Origin: Asterella californica
Lineage: Eukaryota; Streptophyta; Marchantiopsida; Marchantiales; Aytoniaceae
Length of the DNA stretch: 64,000 nt
Assembly: GCA_036924285.1 (NCBI GenBank)
Contig: JAYKYS010000009.1
Location: forward strand, 1,736,001 to 1,800,000
Direction: 5' to 3'
Part shown: positions 33,529 to 46,600 of the stretch, one piece after another
Layout: each line of letters opens with the position of its first letter
Numbering within the stretch: position 1 is the first letter of the stretch
Translations under genes and position numbers: made by a program
Notes under the pieces: model-generated
Seen by the model: only the letters and a program-made list of their open reading frames with translations
Databases searched by the model: none
What the model was told of the DNA's origin: nothing

Positions 33529-34655
33529 GAGCTCGAGAAGTACGCTCTTTGTCCGAGATCAACATTCGTGCCTTGCCATCAACGTGACCTCTGTTGCCGA
33601 TGAAGAGAACGATCACAGTCTAGGCAAAAGAATGCAATATACACTTCCAGAAGAACCACCATATATAGAATTAAACTATCAAGAACAACAAAGGAAAGAT
33701 GACCAAAACGCTATGGCGACTCCCTTCAACACCAAAATTGTGTCAAAGTTTATGGGACCTTTCTCAATTATTGGAAACACAAATGACATTGTACCTCGAC
33801 TCATAAAGAGATAACTCTCAAAGTTAGATAACCTGTCAATCAAGAACACCAAGAGACTATTCTTAATACAATTCGGTCTATCTGCATACAAAATTAAAGA
33901 TCAAGAGACTACTGTCTGTAATATGTTTCGTTCTACATGGATAGCAACGCAATGTCCACTGGACCTAAAAATATTATATGGCCAAAAGAATTAAAAACTA
34001 ACGTACGCTAAAATTGTAGACTTCTAGTGGAAAACACTTCTTATATACACCGACTAAACAAGCTTTCGGGCGTTCCTTATGTTCCCAGTTTGTACAACTG
34101 CTGCAAAGATGAGATACACATTGACTGTCGTTATCACCAGAGAAAAACTGAATCTGCTCAACAGTTCCTCACTCGGAGTCCATAAGACAAAATGAAGAAG
34201 GTCTCTACCTGTTGATCCTACAATCAACAAATAGAGCAGCTCTTAAGATTAATCGTTGCTGATTCTTAGTTGCAAAGGTTGTATGACGACATATTCGTCC
34301 TGAACCGCTGGAGATAAATGTCCGATTTCTTTGGTCTGACTCTCTATTCTGAAAACAATCTTTCTTTTGCCGAGCCGCTCGGCGTGTTCATCTCACCAGG
34401 TTCACCCCGTTGTATCATCTCTGCTTTTATTTCTCCTTCAGAAAGACTTTGAATCAAGCTACCTTTCTCCATAGAGTTCCCTTTTGTCTTAATCTGTTGG
34501 CCAGCAAACCTACCCACTTCTCCTGGTTCTGAAACTTCTCCTGTATTTTGATGTGCGGTATACAGAAAATTGTGATGGGAAACCTCAGAACGGTTATAAG
34601 TTCGACCACATTCCCCTTCTGACAGCAATCCTCCAAGTTCAATTTCACCTGGATG
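33529..34655. other. Intergenic or 3' flank, no confident gene
   Basis: Holds an open stretch at 33527-33814 with a weak integrase-tail look (KFMGPFSIIGN) and minus-strand open stretches at 34344-34672. The latter may be 3' UTR of the large minus-strand gene. Nothing here is supported as a separate gene. Confidence 0.4.
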
Positions 34656-37600
34656 TTACGATGGGTCAGCATTAGCCTTGTTCTTCTCTATTGATGTGGG
34701 CAAGTTCCAACACTTTACTCCCGCAGAGCAATAAATACGGATAGCATGTGATCTAAGACGAATGTCATCGACTATTTCTAAACTATCTGATAAAGAAAAT
34801 AACACCCCTCCGTCAGCTCTCGACGCGCAAAGGCATCCTTGGAACTTCGTCCCAGATCCCTCTGAACAAACGAGTCCAGGAGGCAAAAGGTTGTCCGCAA
34901 GAAGAAGGTGCTCAGAAGTTCATACGTTTTGACGCGTCTTAGAGTATACAACAGAAACTACAATACGCAAAAACTAATAAAGTTAAATTTGAAGTGAACT
35001 AAAGTAATCAGAATGGACATTACCTTCCGAGAATGGTAGACCTGGTTCTCCGGCAGCCTCAGGCCACCTTGCCAAATCTCGCTCACTGTACATGAGATGC
35101 CCTCCCAGCGGATATCGCCCTAGATTTGCCCGCAATCCATCAGCCTGCCTTCCAGACACTAGAGCAGGATGCTGGGTTTCACCAGGAGACTGGGCCCTCG
35201 TCTCAGTGACTGAGACACTACCAGTAGCTGGATTTAGCCTTTCCAGTCCTTCGCTCAGGCCTGCGAAGGGCACATCTACTCCACTATACATTCTCGGGTA
35301 AACAGATACGTCCGACGAACCAGAACCATCGTATGAATTTGCCAATTCAGCACTTCCGGTGTCATCATAATATACGAATGGTGTAACAAGCTCTTGCTCC
35401 TTCCTTGTACCTGTGGAGAAGACTTAACTTGGTAGATCAGTAGACATTTCTAAGCGAATATGAACATATCTCAAGGCCAGCTTCGAATGGCAAGGTCAAC
35501 CTATAATGTTCATGTCGTAAATTCCGTCTGTATGTGCTAAAGGAAGGGATTAAAATCTTACTTGGAGACGCTGCACCGAATGAGCGAGGGACAACCTCAC
35601 CACTGTCATAACATAACAGAAGTCACGAATTAGTGCTTATAAGAGTGGTATAACCACGACGTCATTAGACAGATAGATTCATTCTGCTAACTTAAACCAT
35701 CCCAGACAAGTTGAGCCTCAACGTACGAAGAGAACCATATCCACACCTAGCTTAGCTAACTAGCTAGAACCTGATTCTTCACCATGTTCTGTAGATGTCA
35801 TACTACGCTCATGAAAACTTATACACGAGCTTCGACGATCTCTTAACAACATTCCCTGGGAGAGCTTGCAGGAGCGAGATACTTCTCTTTAAATACGGTA
35901 TTGCTTACCTCAATTGATAGTCCACAGTAATTTCCGTAAGCTGTTCAAGTTTAGACTCTTCGTGTCCTCCTCTAGCATATAAGTTTCTCGCAAGAGCCGG
36001 AGGTTCTTCCGTTGAAACCACAAGTTGCTGATTGTCCACCTTTTGCTCGGTCTGACAAGCTTCCTTCTCTCCTTTTAGTTTACTCGCATCATCGATAGCG
36101 TCTGGTGAGAAAGGTGCTACCGGGCGCTTCTGGCTTCTACGATAATGTGCTAAAGCTGAAGCAACCCTTGCTTCATGCTCCGGGGAAGAAATTGGTGTAC
36201 TAGGCGTTCTTGGTGATGAAACTGGCCCGTCAGACGATGTGGTGGATGAACTTTTCCTTTCTAATAAAAGTCTGGATTCATTCTCCCGACTAGAAACTGG
36301 CAGTTCCTCCGTTCTGGAAGGATGCATGTCCGTTGTACCTTGGACATCTTCAGAAATAGCGGCAACTTTTGTATGAGAATGAATATTTTGCATAGATGGT
36401 GGAATGTGCATGGGTTGGTTATGAGAAGGGACCTCTGGATACTGGGGGTACATGGAGTAAGGTGCGAGCAATGGACGACCATCAGGTAGGCAGTACAGTG
36501 GAAGCAGGTACACGGAGTTGAGTGGTTGTGCAACAGGAAAGTCATTAGTTTGAACACCGGTTGAACTTCTGTTAACGATATAAGAGGTACTTCCCTCAGA
36601 TTGTGGAGTAGGGAGGCAAGGAAAGGCTAAGCTCGACACACCTGAGAACGGAACGAATTCCCTATCATTGTTCTGTGAGATATGAGTCGGCAAGGACGAT
36701 ATAGGAGACGTCCTTGATCCATGTAACGGCTCTGTCATATCTGTCAGAACCGAGGTACCATGAAAAGTTTCTGGTTCAAGAATCTTCTTAGAAGAATCTT
36801 CTCTGACAGGTGAATCTCTTTCCATTTCTTCGACATTTCCAGTTTGTTCATCAAGGCCTAAATACTCGGGCCAGTCCCCATCATCATCGCAGGACTCCGA
36901 TCTGCTGTCATGTTTCTCTGCTAAGAATGTATAGTCAGGCCAGTCTGATGATTTTGCTAAGTCACTGGCTTGCTGAGTCGGAGATAGTTGCGATACGTCA
37001 TGGACCAGGTCGAGTACCAAAGCTTGCACTCCCTTATCAACATGGGGGCGTTGAGATTTTCTGCATCGAGTGAGAAGGTTCAGAGGTCAGGCCAGATTCT
37101 GAAATCTCAAATTTCCGAGACACAGGATAGAAAATTTGGCGTGTGTAAGTAGAAGTATGAATATGGACCTCGAGTTTCAGCAGCGCATATTATCTAATGC
37201 GTTTAACCTTCAATTTACAGTGTAGGGTATATGTACGCATTTACCGTGTTGAAAACTGTAGGCAAGAGATATTCAACTCACATCCCTCTTTGTATGACGA
37301 GACAAATAGAGGAACAAGGCTGACACAACGTATGAGCCAGATTCAATTACCTTCAGGTTGACGGATCGTTGACAGATGATGTACATCAGATTCCACTCAG
37401 ATATATTAGGTTTAGACTCGAAACATTAAGGTTAGGTACCTTTGATCTCTCGCTAATGATGGGGTCTCCTCTTTGGGCGTAAAAGGTCCGGACTTCGCAT
37501 TCTTGAGAAGGTCGTCCCTCAAAACAGTCTTTATTACAAGCTCTAGCAATGCCAGTTCCAACTCTTCATCCTCTGTTAGTTTGTCCTCCGAAGCTGACGA

Positions 37601-40600
37601 CGATCGAGTGCCAACATCGCAGGAAGAGGTTCTCTTCTGAGACTTGAAGTCAAGACAGTCTAGCTTTTCAGACTCTTGACCGTCGACAATAAAGGATTCA
37701 CCACATTCAGTAATTCCACACGTCATGGATCCTCTTACTTCTGGTTTCTCCCTGTACTCTTGGAAGACATGTAAGAATGATTGCAGAGGATCTGAATCAA
37801 AAACTGCCAGTCCCGGCGGTTGAAGACTGACCTGCCGCAAAATGGAGTTGTCATTTCCAGATGTATCTCGGGGGGACTTCTCCTGTAACTCTTCCTGTGG
37901 TCTCGAGCTCCTCTTCGTATGTACTTCTTGTCTCTCAGAAAGAAATCCTTGATGCAGTGAACCGCTTTGTACACGCATACAAGAAACAGGAGAAATATTC
38001 TGCTGTGAAGCTTTGCTGCTCTTCCTGTGGAGACCTTGTTTTCCTACTGAAACAGGTGCTAATGCTTCTGGCTCGGCACTACGCACACTCCATGAATGAA
38101 GAGAAGTTCTGTCTGAGGAACTCCTGAAGTCAGCACTCTTAAGAGCGGTAGAAGACACGCCTTTCTTGTCTTCGTAAGCGCTATCCAAAAATTCGAAGCC
38201 TCCACTAACGTTAAGCCAATTTTCTACAGAACCTTTCATTTCTTGAATAACGAACTGTATTCCCCGGTCAGAGTCTCTTCTCACATGACTACCTCTCACG
38301 CTTTTGCGAACCTGCGTTATGTTGTTCTGATACTCGGATTCTTCACTCTTGATGTCCAGTACTCTTACAGGAGAGGTTGTCTGCATACCATTGTCCTCCT
38401 TATGCCTGTGAAGCAAGACACAGTCCTGTGCTGCTTTAACGTCCATCAGCCTCCACTTTTTCGGTCCCCTTTTGCTAACTTCTTCTGCTCTGCTCGTGTT
38501 TGCCAACCTTGCTCTGTCTTTCACTTTCAATGACACAAGAGCAGTTGGATACTTACCCAGAGCGTCAGGGGCTTTAGTCTTTCGTTCACTTGCGTTCTGG
38601 AAGGATTTTGGTTTGACCATCTGCTTCTGTTTAGTTATACCAGTCGACACCTTGTTTAGCATTGTCAGCAACATATCATTACCTTTCTTTTGTCCGATGA
38701 CGCTTCTGCGAAGTTTTGTCTTCTTGACTATCAACTTCTTACCGCCATCAAGCTTATCAACATTTCTTAGCCCAGTGGAGTTTCTTGGGCTTCCCCAGCT
38801 CCGCTCATTTCCAGGGGATGTTCCGGCAGCTGACGTTGACCTCAGCTTATTCCTTGCGTTGTCCAAAGGTCCCCTTCGGCGATCTAGCTTCTTCACTAGA
38901 TCTTCATCATTTACTATCTTCGGTACTAGTGATACTGACCCGTCTTTCTTCTGCATCGGATTAAGTGTAGTCATTTCCGGTATTTTCTTCACTTCCTTAT
39001 GAACATCATCCCCTAAAGATGGTCGTTTCGACTGCCTTGTATGCTTGGATGTGTTCGTTTCGGTAAGGAGTGCACCACATGATATAAGAAAAGCCTTCAT
39101 TCTTTCAGACCAACTCTGTCTTTCCAACGTCCTCACGTCAGTTCGAGAGCGAGAAGCCTGAGGCTCAGTGGCCCTACTCCTGACACAAGGAAGATCTGAT
39201 TTAAAAGCGCTATCTTTCTGACAGTTGAGGTCAAATCCAGACGGAGTCAGCAGCCACTTACGCAAGTCCGAGCTGACCTCACAGATCTTGTGGGTGTGCC
39301 GTTCTGGGCAGTCTGCCTCACGCAAAGAACGCTCCCCTAGTGGTTTCTCCGAAACACCGTGTGAGACCATTTTGTTCCCTCTCTTCTTCTCCTTTCTATC
39401 AGGCGTGTTTACGTTCTTTGGTCTTAACATAGATTTACCAGCTGTTTCTCCGGTGCCACTCGCTTCGAGGATCAACGCACTAGACAAGACATCCTTATTC
39501 CTCCCCGTGTTGCCCGTAGAGTTCCTGGGAAACCAGGATATCGGCGTGGCGACCTTGAAAATCGACCCAGGAGGTCGCAAACTTTTCCGCTTAATGGCAA
39601 CTTGATCTCCAAACGGCCGGTCCGACTCACCACCTTGCGTAACAGTGATGTAATTATTTTCCAAACTGGGAAACTCAATGTCTTTAGTAGAGCTAGCCTC
39701 CTTCACACAGGTTTTAAACTTTGCGACCAATTTGTGAGGTGGTCTTCTGCTGATGGAAGTATCTTGCAACTTCGGAAGTCCTTGTGACTGCCGCATCTTC
39801 TCGCGGATGTTGTGAGCGAATAAGTAATTCCCTCCCGGGCTAAGGACCTCCGATCCAGTCATGTTTACAATGCCCGCGTCGCGCGGATCTGCAGTAAGCT
39901 GGTTATCTGCGCTCGGTTTTATAGTCAAGGCCTTCTTGCCTGCATCAGATCGGAACATCTTCTTGCCGGACTCTCGACGAGGAGAAATAGCACTACGATT
40001 CCTTTTGTTGCCGGAAGGACCAGGTTCCTCCTTACAACCGGTTGTGACTCGTGGATTGGAAATTCTCTCCGGATCCAACATTTGCTGTTTACTATCCTGA
40101 TTAAAACAATGCAGTTCATACAAGCATCAGATCAAGCTGACAGTAGGAAAACTGAAAGGCTTCTCTATGATACTTAACGAGTGTTCTTAGCTTCAAACTG
40201 CAAGCGCAAGTCCAGAAATTTGGTAAGCCTAATTAGAATTAGAATAAGAACTTTACTGTGAACTACTTGAACACCAAATCACAATGTAATCTTCCAAATA
40301 GAAGGCGCCTGATTCCTGTAAGTTAAGATACCGTAAAGCACTATCGGCTTGAGTGGCCTTTCTTTGCGAGTACCTATCGTAGTTTCAAAAGCCGTATACT
40401 ACTATTTGGATTTGTAGAGACCGTGGGATTACGCTCCGTAACCTCACGATATTAGTTATCTTCATACGTCGAGAATGGCAGATATGCTCAAGGACCACTC
40501 TCTAGTATAGGGGTATCACGCAATTAGTCCAGCCAAGTACAGAGTGAGAATCAATTAGGGGCCGAATGTGCGCTAACAATGCCGAGCGGAGTTAGCGAAT

Positions 40601-43600
40601 TGTTATATAACCGGAGGGTGTGCCGATGGAAATGTGTAGTGCGAAGCGCATTTCCAGAACGCACTACACATTTCCAGAATAGGTTCCCCTCGGTATGTAG
40701 TCGAATTCAAGTACACAATAGTAACCTCACGATATTAGTTAGTTGGACCATGTCATGCAGACGTTTAAACGAACGCAGACTCCCAAAGAGAACCGAGATG
40801 TTTAAGACTGTCCGTTCAAGAAACGATAATATCCTAAAACGAAGTTTTTCAAGAGTCTGTTCATTACGCAGTGAAATGCAGTCCTCAGAGTGCATTATCC
40901 TATGTGCAAAATATCCAAGTGTCTATATGCCGAACAAGAGTACCTGCTTCAGCCGTAATTTCATTGCATCAGGATTAAGCATTGCCAGACTTTTGCCCAG
41001 CCATTCGACCCTCTTCCGCTCACTCGCGAGCTCTCCTAGCTCCTTCTCAGCAGCGTCCATTTTTCACCACGATGACAAACAAACGAACAACCGGAATCAA
41101 CCTCTACTGCAAGGGTACCAAAACTGTCAACTGAGGGTAAGCCTAGATGTCCTCGGCGGATACATACTCCCTAGTTGAGTTGTGATCATACAGGAGATCA
41201 GTTTATCGATTAACTGCAGACTGATCATGGCTAAATTTCCATCATGTAATAAAACCAATCATCGCTCGGTTTAAAACTTTTTCTACTACCGGTCTAGCTA
41301 CCCATGACAGCTCCAGATACGAACACACGAAGACACGAACCAGGCTTGGCGCTTTTAAAGTACCCAGCAGTTAGACTGCTACTTCATACACTGAAAGCAC
41401 ACAAAGTATCACCAGGTGGTTCGTTTTACGGTGAGGAAGAAGGGAGAAAACATCCCCATCACAACGATTGAACTGTTTCCTTCACCTGTCGACAAAAGAA
41501 CTCAATAGACGTTTGTACCCACAGACAACGGGAAATAAGACCTGAACACCTGTACTGCGGAACCAAGTTTACACGTTTATCCACATGTAATATAAAAATT
41601 GCTCAAAAGTAAGCTGCCTGTGGACTGTTCTTTGGAATGGACAAGTTAGCAAATGATACACCAGGTCACCGAACAGACTTGATGTACACGGTTGACCCGG
41701 ATGGCACATCTGCCAACCCAAATCGAGGCCACGGCTAGCATCTCACAGATACAATCTCCGCTCAAACGTTCATATGTAGATCTTGACATCCCTTGGTGGT
41801 GTCAAGCAACATAATCCATATACTTATGGTTCACACATCCCTTCTGATAAGCCAGATCAGAAACCAGATTCATAGTTCCAATGAAAGGTGTTCTGGTAGA
41901 TATGGATAGTCTCCCCTGCCCAATCGATTTTCTGTGACCACTAACAAGCAGCCCAGAAGGGGAAACCAGCACACCCATGTCTAAGTCCAGGAAATGCCCT
42001 ATATAGCATAGAATCGCGCACACCTAGCACCGATCTGTGATAAGGTAAGCAATTCTACCAGTAACGAAACTAACTCAAGAGGAATAGCCAAGCGATCAGG
42101 AGTAACATAAGGGCGACTAATGACTTTTTGTACATCATGCCACTGAACCACCATAATGGCCCTTTAGAACATCAGAGCCTTAAACGGAAGGCACTGAGAT
42201 CCTCTACTCTAGCATCTGATAACTACCAGGAACAGCCTATTAAAAACCTGCAGAGAGTAATGTGCAGAACTAAGAAGGCAAAAAACAGTGAGCAGACGGA
42301 GCGAATGAATGATCGAAAATTGCTTGCACGTAACTGTAAACGGAATTTGACTCACTGACATGACGACAATAGACTTAGACAAACTGTCACGAGAGATTAT
42401 AAACGCTATAGTAACTAAAACGACGAAGCATCCTGCAGTTGTACAAGAAATTTCACAAGCATACCACAGCGAAGTTGTGAAACAAGTACGGAAAAAGAGT
42501 AGAACCGTAGCAGACTTGTATGACTCAAACGCGGAGGAAACAACGGTTTCACCAGGACCGTTACTTCAAGCTAACCATGTGTCCAAATCCCGGAATATCT
42601 GAGGATCCGTCTAACACAACTTCTGTGCTTTAATGTCAGGCCGTACGCGGGTGTGCACCTGGCAGAAAGTGGCGGCACGGATGGCCCTCACTGCATCGAC
42701 TAAACCAGCAAGTAAAGACGCAAGATTAGGACGATGTTTAGGGGAAAACTGCAAAACCGGAGTTCGATGCTTCTGGAGGTAACAGGCTCCTTATCTGCCG
42801 GGCGAGTTTCTATCTTTACTCAGGGAAAACCCCGTGGGGACTCCCGTCTGGGTGATTTGGCAGGACAGCACAGCACCATCGAGCCAAGACAACAACTGTG
42901 GAAGTACGCACATAACACTGGTGGAACAGATAGAACGTCCAGCGGGATGGTACCTGAAGCTGAGAAATGCAGCTTCAAAGTGAAGTCCGAAAGAAAAGTC
43001 TTGGGCATAAAAATGAAACACCCGTGGCGATGATGAGGAAGAAGAAAAAGCTGACTACACTCTGACAGGGCTGAAAGACCCGCCGAACAGACATCCTGTC
43101 TCGTATATTGAGGTCCATTAAGTGCTCCACCCTCAACCATAAACGACCTCTAACGTAAACTACTTCCCCATATACCGACCTTTACTCTACCGCTGATTGA
43201 TAGACTTCCGACCACTATTTTCATCTCGTCTGACACGGGGAACTGATCAGAGATCGGTGAGATTGTAACTTGAGCCAACGTAGTCTCATCCAGCAAGTAT
43301 GAAACTGTGAGTTTAGTCTATTACTGCCCAACCCTGGACCGGTTTACCCATGTCTTTATTAAGTTTTAGAACAGAAAATCGTTCCAGTAGCTGAGAGTTT
43401 GGTCAAAACGTTCTTAACTAGAAACCTCCTGAAAGGGGATAGAAGACGATATCCCGTATAAATATGCGTACATAACGAAGTGAATATCTAGGGCATCAAC
43501 CGGACGTCAGAAATCCTCAGAAAATGAGAAACGTTATATTCTGATCAGCTTCAAGCTCATAGTGGAGAAGGTTCCTAACAACCTAGGTTGCAGAATTTTC

Positions 43601-46600
43601 CGGGGTAACTCAACAGCCACCATTCAATTTAGGGGCTAGTCTTCCATTCAGCAACTTCGGTTGCCTCTAAGTCATCCTGGTACTTTACTCAGATTCCTGC
43701 ACACAATGCAGTGCCATCCTGTAGCATCAAGTTAACTGAAAGGTAAGATCCCCCTAAAAGCGTCTAACAAATCAAAAAAGGATGCTTCAGTTTTGTGTTT
43801 TTGAGACCAATTTTTCATGTATTCCTCGTTTACATCAAACTGGAATCAGTGGCGGCATCAAACAGACGCTGCCCAGGAGGATAAATCAAGTTACTTCTTG
43901 CAGAATCTCTTCTTACAGTAGTCTAGTGCACATCTGTAGGTATAAATCCTGGACTGCTAATTCTCCCCTCTCGTCTATGCATTATATCCACTCTGAGCCG
44001 TTGACCTTAGATTCCCGTTAGATTGACCTTAGATTCCGTTGACCTTAGATTTTAGTCTTCTTCACTGCACTTTGCCTTCAATTCCCTACTCATAGACTGA
44101 CTTGTAGAATGCATTCAGTGTCCTAAACTACAAAGCGATACACAGCTGACCCATCTCGTTCGCGTCCAAGCAAAGTTGTTATTTCGATCAGATGATTAAG
44201 CACAACACCAATTGATCTATACACTTCGTACATACTATATTTCAGCAAATCCCACCGTTTCTGCCGCAAGCTTCATTCCGGGATACTAAAGCTAAAAAGA
44301 ACTTGAAAAGCAATATCAGAGAGAGCTCATATACTCGAAACTTCACCACAGAACAAGATCAGAATCCATAATAGCTCGAGTACAGCATACATGCATTATC
44401 AACTGTCGTCTTAAGTAACGCAACTGATTAAGTCTCAAAGCTAATCTACGACGGTTGATTCCGTCAAAGGACTTCGACAAACGACTAAAACCAAGAAAGT
44501 TGCGCACGGGATTAAACAAAGTGCCGCAACACTCAACAGAGTTAAAACGCTATTTGAAACTAACTAAAAATGTTTGAGGAAGAAACCTGTTGAAATCGGT
44601 CGTAGTCGAAAACATCGCCTAGTGTGTCTCTGACGATTTGTTTTGCGCGTTTAATACTGGCTGAATTCAGAAAACTCTGCGACTGATGCTGAACTTCGTG
44701 ATAAGCAAATCGATCTCTTCCTTCCCCGCCAGTGATGCAGTTCTGTGAGGGACTTTGTCTTTGACGTGGCTTAGTGGAAGAACGTAGCTGTTCAAGAGGT
44801 TCTTTCTGGTATTCTGATGGCAGGGATGAGGAACCTGCCTCATAGTTAGATCTAAAGCGACCCGTAAGTTGGTTTCTACGGGCTGAGGTATGTGGCGCAT
44901 GAGATGAATGGTACACGGGCTGAGAGTGTCCTGCAAGTTCCTTCAAAATTGCTGGGGATTCTTGTGGGAGGATGGCTTGTTTCCTCGGCCGAAAGTGTCC
45001 GTAGAGTTTCTTTGGTCGGTGAGTGCGCAGCCTTTGCCTGGATCCATGTACTTCAGATGCCGCGGAGGCATCATCCTGGAGCTCTCCTTGATTTTTCACA
45101 TACTCTGGAATGCGACTTCTCATTAGAATTTGTAGTTCATTAGCCAGACCAGCAGCAGCAGCTCCTAGTATCTCCTTCCTTTCATCAATATCGGAGAGAC
45201 AATCTTCATCGTGGTAAACGCCGCTTGTGCATTCAGAAGATGAAAATGCCTCTTTCCTTGGAGCCTTGAGAATGGATCGCCTCGTAGGTCTTCTTACCTG
45301 CTGATGACAAAGTCAGGAACCAATACCAGCAATTAACCACTGACATCCATGGCAAGTTTATAGCCTGATACACATCCACAGATTTGACTCCAACACTATA
45401 CAAGCGAAAACCGAAGTTACTTGGTAAACAGCGAGCTTACTTTTCATCTTCACCTGCACCTTTTTAGCATCCTGGTGACAGCTTTGAACGTCCGTACCTT
45501 GATTTCAGGGGGCCCAGCAATTGCAGGTTCAGAATATCTTATACTACCAGTCACTTGGGTACCCTCCCTCGAGCCTTGGCGGTGGTGTTGCACTTCTGAG
45601 TCCGATTCTGAGGCTCCTCTCGGACTCTTTAATACCGAACGGCATGCTTCCCCCTATAATTTCGTTGGTTTCATGCCAGCATGACTATAACGAAACAAAA
45701 GATCATGACTTGGCTACATCAACCGGAGGGACTTGCATGCACATCGCAGACCGTATGACAGGACCGTTATTTGAATGAAGAGATTGCACATTTTTAGACT
45801 ATCGTTTTTAGACGCCCTCTCCTGCACTAAGTTAGCTGGGTATCACCAGCCAAAGAACAAGAACGCCAGTCGATTTTTGCTACTAACCGTTTCAACAGTC
45901 TTGCTGCCTAGGCTTTCGTGGTCAGCATAAGATTCAAGTGATGGAACTGAGAGTCTTCTCTTTGAATTCACTTCTGGAGGAATCCTAACTCCACTTGCCT
46001 GTGATTATGTTCAACAAGGTTATGCAAGCCAGTATTATGAACATCGTACATCCTCCCAAGTCCAATTTCTTTTGAGTCTCTGGCTCACACTGCATTCTCG
46101 AATTTCTACTGGTGCAAAAGAGGCAGCTTCATGTAGACTCCAGTGCTGCTGATAGCAGATAACTATACTACCACCACTAAAGAATGATACAGGTTTTGGT
46201 GGAATTTTCCTGTTGAGGTGCTGACAATGCTATGTTTCTAACCATTACGTACTTCAAGCTACCCATAGCCTAAGTTCCCTTTACTTTCCGGGAAGTGAAC
46301 GGTGTACGGGTAAGAGGATTAAGCAGAATAAGCTTATCGTTATCCCTGTGTAGGCATCTTTAGTTTCGTGATAAATAAGTTACACTTTTGAGTACTTAGC
46401 TAGCACCGATCTATAGACAGAAAGGGTTTTGATGGCCAGTGATGACAACGTATATTAGAAAATTTAAATTTTAGATAGAAGAACATGAGTAGCAGATTAA
46501 GTGTGGAACGTCTGATGGAGGAACAGTTAGTTATTTAAACCTTTTACGTTTGAGGAATTTAAGCCTTTTACCCTCACCTGCAGCCTTCCTTGCGTAAGCC

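Larger units (their letters stand above)
40097..44586 (-). other. 4.5-kb intron 7 of the unknown gene
   Basis: Phase 0 on both sides. It contains a 17-bp hairpin near 40650, a 21-nt direct repeat GTAACCTCACGATATTAGTTA at about 40438 and 40721, a triple TTGACCTTAGATTCC near 44000-44050, and three successive plus-strand open stretches at 42128-43033. I saw no minus-strand exon that fits, but a small one could be missed. Confidence 0.5.

Noticed and set aside
33527..33814. Integrase C-terminal-like open stretch
   Set aside because: Only a short KFMGPFSIIGN phrase fits; nothing else of a Gypsy integrase surrounds it.
38243..39605. Plus-strand open stretches opposite exon 8
   Set aside because: Antisense shadows of a long Ser/Lys-rich exon; no own motifs.
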